Assembly: GCA_910589385.1 (NCBI GenBank)
Contig: CAJUTU010000004.1
Coordinates: 1-64,000, forward strand
Source: an uncultured Lachnospiraceae bacterium
GTDB taxonomy: Bacteria > Bacillota > Clostridia > Lachnospirales > Lachnospiraceae
DNA: 64,000 nt
Direction: 5' to 3'
In this document: positions 61,122-64,000 of the stretch, piece by piece
How the letters are laid out: each line of letters starts with the position of its first letter
Position numbering within the stretch: position 1 is the stretch's first letter
Translations under genes and position numbers: made by a program
Notes under the pieces: model-generated
Databases searched by the model: none
What the model saw: only the letters and a program-made list of their open reading frames with translations
What the model was told of the DNA's origin: nothing

Positions 61122-62645
61122 ATGGAACAGTCAGTGGAAGAGAAGATGGAACATCTGCTGCTTGGAATTTCCCAATGGTATGACGGGATGCAAAAGCTTC
61201 CAAAGCTGCTTTTATATGAAAAAGAACTTCAGGAACTGCTCCGCCTTGGGCCAGGCGGAAAAAAACATGGACGGCTGACCGTCATATCCGGTAGACGCGG
61301 ATGTGGCAGAAAACTGCTCTTGATGACAGCGGCACATAAATTCCAAAAAGGGCTGCTTCTCATAAATGGCAGTGCTTTTTGGAATTTATATGTACAATAT
61401 GGCAGCCATATTACTTTTTTTCTGACATGGGCAGCAGCGCAGAGAGACTGCCTTTTCTGCTTCACAGACTGCCAGGTTCCAGAAGAATCTGAAAGTGAAT
61501 GGACACAGATGCTTATGCATCTGCTCCTGCAAAAAGTTTCCTTTTGGATGGTACTGGAGAATGCCATCCCCCTGCCAGTAAGTGGAGATTATGAATACAC
61601 AGTCATTGAGCTCAGGGAACCGGATGCAAGGAGCCGCGCCGTACTGTGGAGTTATTTTTTGGATGAGGAAAAAGAAACAAAAGTTTTGGATACAGACAGG
61701 CTTGGAAGCTGCTATCATTTTCATAGCGGGGAAATCAGGCAGGTACTCCGTTCTGCCATACTCGGACGAATCCGTGACGGCAGAAATACTTTGTGTGAGG
61801 ATGATATCCGAAAGGCAGCAGAGTTGTGGGGCAATGGGAAACTAAGCCCCCTGGCAGTAAAGATCCCCTGTGTGTTCTCCTGGGAGGATCTGGTCTTGGA
61901 TGAAGGGACTATGGGCCGCCTTCATGAATTATGCAATTTGCTCTATCATCAGGGGATCGTAGGCAGCCAGTGGGGATTCTATGAAAAACGTCCTTATGGA
62001 AACGGCCTGTGTGCTCTGTTCTATGGCCCTCCCGGGACCGGAAAGACCATGGCGGCCCAAGTTGTGGCCCGTGACCTGGGAATGGAGCTTTACCGTGTAG
62101 ATTTATCCCAGATGAACAGCAAGTATATTGGGGAGACCCAGAAAAATCTACACAGATTGTTTGAAAATGCAAAAGAAATGAATGTAATTTTGTTTTTCGA
62201 TGAGGCAGACGCTTTGTTTTCCAGGCGGATCAATGTCAAAGATGCCAATGACCGCCACGCTAATGGAGAGGTAGCCTACCTTTTACAGAAGCTGGAGGCC
62301 TATGACGGGATCACGATTCTTGCTACAAACCTGAAAAATCAACTGGATGATGCGTTCAGGCGCAGGATCCGGCGGATGATCCATTTTCAGCTTCCAGACT
62401 ATGATACCAGAAAACAGATGTGGGAGAGTGCATTTCCTGAGCAGGCACCGTTGGAGCCTAAAGTAGATTTCTCTGTCTACGCCAGACGTTTTGAGCTTTC
62501 AGCGGGAGAAATCAAAGATGCTGCCATGGACGCCGCATTTCTGGCAGCAGCCGAAGGCGTCAGTATCGGAGACCGGCAGATCCGTAATGCATTGAAGCTA
62601 TGCTATGAAAAATATGGACGGATATTGACAGAAGAGGACTTTTGA
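61122..62645 (+). CDS. CIS-associated AAA+ ATPase (Pvc15-like)
   Basis: 507 residues. The C-terminal AAA module has Walker A GPPGTGKT near 302-309, Walker B FFDEADALF near 357-365 and arginine-rich FRRRIRRM. The N-terminal half carries a degenerate P-loop, SGRRGCGRKLLL at 56-67, in which GK[ST] is replaced by GRKL; it probably does not hydrolyse ATP. eCIS loci regularly have an AAA+ ATPase, proposed to help cargo loading or assembly. GGAGGGGAGG precedes the ATG, 82 bases after the cap gene. Confidence 0.9.
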   Translation: MEQSVEEKMEHLLLGISQWYDGMQKLPKLLLYEKELQELLRLGPGGKKHGRLTVISGRRGCGRKLLLMTAAHKFQKGLLLINGSAFWNLYVQYGSHITFFLTWAAAQRDCLFCFTDCQVPEESESEWTQMLMHLLLQKVSFWMVLENAIPLPVSGDYEYTVIELREPDARSRAVLWSYFLDEEKETKVLDTDRLGSCYHFHSGEIRQVLRSAILGRIRDGRNTLCEDDIRKAAELWGNGKLSPLAVKIPCVFSWEDLVLDEGTMGRLHELCNLLYHQGIVGSQWGFYEKRPYGNGLCALFYGPPGTGKTMAAQVVARDLGMELYRVDLSQMNSKYIGETQKNLHRLFENAKEMNVILFFDEADALFSRRINVKDANDRHANGEVAYLLQKLEAYDGITILATNLKNQLDDAFRRRIRRMIHFQLPDYDTRKQMWESAFPEQAPLEPKVDFSVYARRFELSAGEIKDAAMDAAFLAAAEGVSIGDRQIRNALKLCYEKYGRILTEEDF

Positions 62646-62680
62646 AATCCTCTGGAAAGCTGTACAAAAATCTATTAGAG

Positions 62681-62742
62681 AAAAATCCCACAGCCAGGCA
62701 TGTGCGGCAATGTAAGCCTTACAGCCTGCTGTGGGATTTTTT
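62681..62742. terminator. Strong bidirectional terminator between the CIS operon and carB
   Basis: AAAAATCCCACAGC (62681-62694) pairs perfectly with GCTGTGGGATTTTT (62728-62741). T-runs form in both directions. Confidence 0.85.
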
Positions 62743-62765
62743 ACTTTTTATCTGGTCTTATTTTC

Positions 62766-64000
62766 TTATTCGATTGTAGCAATATCGATCAAGGTCAATT
62801 TTTGAATATCTGTATTTTCTAAACTGGTAATGAGAGCCTGTGCCGTATCCATGGCAGTCAGCACATTGACCCCTGTCTCGATTGCATTCCTGCGGATGAT
62901 AAATCCATCTCTGGAATGCTCCGCGCCCTGTGCCGGGGTATCAATGACCAGATCAATCTCATGTCCAAGGATCAAGTCCAAAAGGTTCGGTGATTCCTGT
63001 TCAATCTTACGCACTGTGATCGCCTTTACACCGCCGGCCTTTAGAGCCTCAGCAGTTCCTCTGGTTGCAAAGATCCGGTAGCCGATCTTTTCAAACCTGC
63101 GTCCGATCTCCACTGCTTCTTCTTTATCTTCATCCCTTACGGTCATGATCATATTTTTAAACCGTGGAAGACGGATTCCGGCACCGATGAACGCTTTATA
63201 CAGCGCTTCGTCAAAAGTTGAAGCAATCCCAAGGCACTCTCCGGTAGATTTCATCTCCGGTCCAAGGCTGATATCTGCCCCTCTAATCTTCTCAAAAGAG
63301 AATACCGGCATTTTGACCGCGAAATAGTCCGCCTCCTTTTGAAGCCCCGGTGTGTAGCCAAGTTCCCGGATCTTATTTCCCATGATCACCTGTGCGGCAA
63401 GGGGCACGATCGGAATACCGGTTACCTTGCTGATATAAGGCACAGTACGGCTGGAACGTGGGTTCACTTCTATGACATATACATCCGCCTCACCGCATAC
63501 GATGAACTGAATGTTGATCAGGCCGACCACATGCAGGGACTTTGCAAGTCTCTTGGTATACTCTGCAATTTTTTCTTTAGCAGCCTTGGTAAGGCTCTGA
63601 GCCGGATACACGGAAATACTGTCCCCGGAATGGATTCCTGCCCGTTCAATATGCTCCATGATCCCTGGAATCAGGATATCTTCCCCATCGCAGACCGCAT
63701 CTACCTCAATTTCCTTTCCGTTCAGATATTTATCTACCAGAATGGGGTGGTCCTGGGCAATCCGGTTGATGATGCCGATAAACTCATCAATATCATGGTC
63801 ATTGATGGCAATCTGCATCCCCTGGCCTCCCAGCACATAGGAAGGACGCACCAGGACCGGATAGCCAAGCCGTGCGGCAACTTCCTTTGCCTCATCTGCG
63901 GTAAATACAGTGCCGCCCAAAGGGCGCGGAATCTGGCATTCCTCCAGGATTTCGTCAAAAAGTTCCCGGTCTTCGGCCTTATCCACATTTTCTGCCGAGG
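62766..64000 (-). CDS. carB: Carbamoyl-phosphate synthase large subunit (C-terminal part, partial)
   Basis: The last about 411 codons of carB, open at the right edge; the full protein has about 1070 residues. The frame reads SAENVDKAEDRELFDEILEE at the edge, then the second ATP-grasp domain (YPVLVRPSYVLGGQGMQIA, FIVCGEADVYVIEVNPRSSRTVPYISKVTGIP) and the C-terminal allosteric MGS-like domain (FATRGTAEALKAGGVKAITV, DLVIDTPAQGAE, NAIETGVNVLTAMDTAQAL). CarB makes carbamoyl phosphate for arginine and pyrimidines. It marks the far side of the CIS locus and faces it. Confidence 0.97.
   Translation of the reverse strand, partial: SAENVDKAEDRELFDEILEECQIPRPLGGTVFTADEAKEVAARLGYPVLVRPSYVLGGQGMQIAINDHDIDEFIGIINRIAQDHPILVDKYLNGKEIEVDAVCDGEDILIPGIMEHIERAGIHSGDSISVYPAQSLTKAAKEKIAEYTKRLAKSLHVVGLINIQFIVCGEADVYVIEVNPRSSRTVPYISKVTGIPIVPLAAQVIMGNKIRELGYTPGLQKEADYFAVKMPVFSFEKIRGADISLGPEMKSTGECLGIASTFDEALYKAFIGAGIRLPRFKNMIMTVRDEDKEEAVEIGRRFEKIGYRIFATRGTAEALKAGGVKAITVRKIEQESPNLLDLILGHEIDLVIDTPAQGAEHSRDGFIIRRNAIETGVNVLTAMDTAQALITSLENTDIQKLTLIDIATIE

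Noticed and set aside
48619..62645. The tail genes as part of a prophage
   Set aside because: No capsid, portal, terminase, holin, lysin, repressor or integrase gene. DUF4157, DUF4255 and an AAA+ ATPase point to an eCIS-type system.
1..64000. CRISPR arrays, insertion sequences, att repeats at the CIS edges
   Set aside because: No evenly spaced direct repeats, transposase or integrase genes, or matching flanking repeats were seen on reading; a computed repeat search would settle it.

Overview
The window is a stretch of chromosome from a low-to-moderate GC Gram-positive anaerobe, most likely a Lachnospiraceae-type Clostridium. The evidence is a Gram-positive PolC, a zinc-type L31, the ylxM-ffh-rpsP-khpA-rimM-trmD-rplS-lepB-rbgA-lepB-rnhB-yraN block, a rho-rpmE-DUF1385-prmC-prfA block, and a protein of the clostridial spore-cortex-lytic type at the left edge. 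No genus can be named from the sequence alone.

Layout. Positions 1-850 hold a truncated or decayed sporulation-type gene abutting an unidentified fragment. Positions 1014-2734 encode an ABC exporter. Positions 2785-4196 carry two accessory genes of the selenium-dependent molybdenum hydroxylase type. Positions 4331-8775 hold a DUF2156 protein, two aminotransferases (the second is hisC), a small membrane protein and a small anchored protein. Then come ispG, polC, an inward-facing nhaC-type antiporter and glyA. Positions 18122-26366 form the conserved SRP / ribosome-maturation / signal-peptidase block, interrupted by an orphan PAAR-like gene between trmD and rplS. Positions 26388-31608 hold pgeF, an MscS channel, tRNA-Thr(CGT), a polysaccharide deacetylase, tcdA and rarA. 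Positions 31658-38164 hold a DUF4364 gene, a radical SAM gene, then rho, rpmE, DUF1385, prmC and prfA.

The accessory centrepiece runs from 38288 to 62645, between prfA and carB. It is a contractile injection system (CIS; extracellular CIS / phage-tail-like family). It contains a short DUF4157 'eCIS core' protein on the minus strand, a LytTR regulator whose ribosome-binding site points to an ACG codon, a block of five proteins of unusual type (one large soluble protein, two single-span membrane proteins of which one has MORN repeats, a secreted TolC-like helical protein, a large secreted coiled-coil protein), and then the particle genes. These are sheath, tube, a gp41-type chaperone with an overlapping -1-frame partner, a second tube-like protein, a coiled-coil protein, two CIS tube/LysM-type proteins, a split gp27/gp5 spike, gp25, two baseplate J-like proteins, tail protein I, a STAS-domain protein, a DUF4255 tail terminator and an AAA+ ATPase. 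All plus-strand genes are tightly packed, many overlap, and the array ends in a strong hairpin terminator shared with the convergent carB.

How it may work together (inference). The sheath, tube, spike and baseplate genes would build a contractile needle. The spike tip may come from the orphan PAAR-like gene 17 kb upstream. I see no tail-fibre gene. Together with the membrane and secreted proteins at the head of the operon, this suggests a particle docked to the cell's own envelope rather than a free particle with host-binding fibres. LytTR and STAS proteins indicate dedicated regulation. No CRISPR array, insertion sequence, rRNA gene or integrase was seen.
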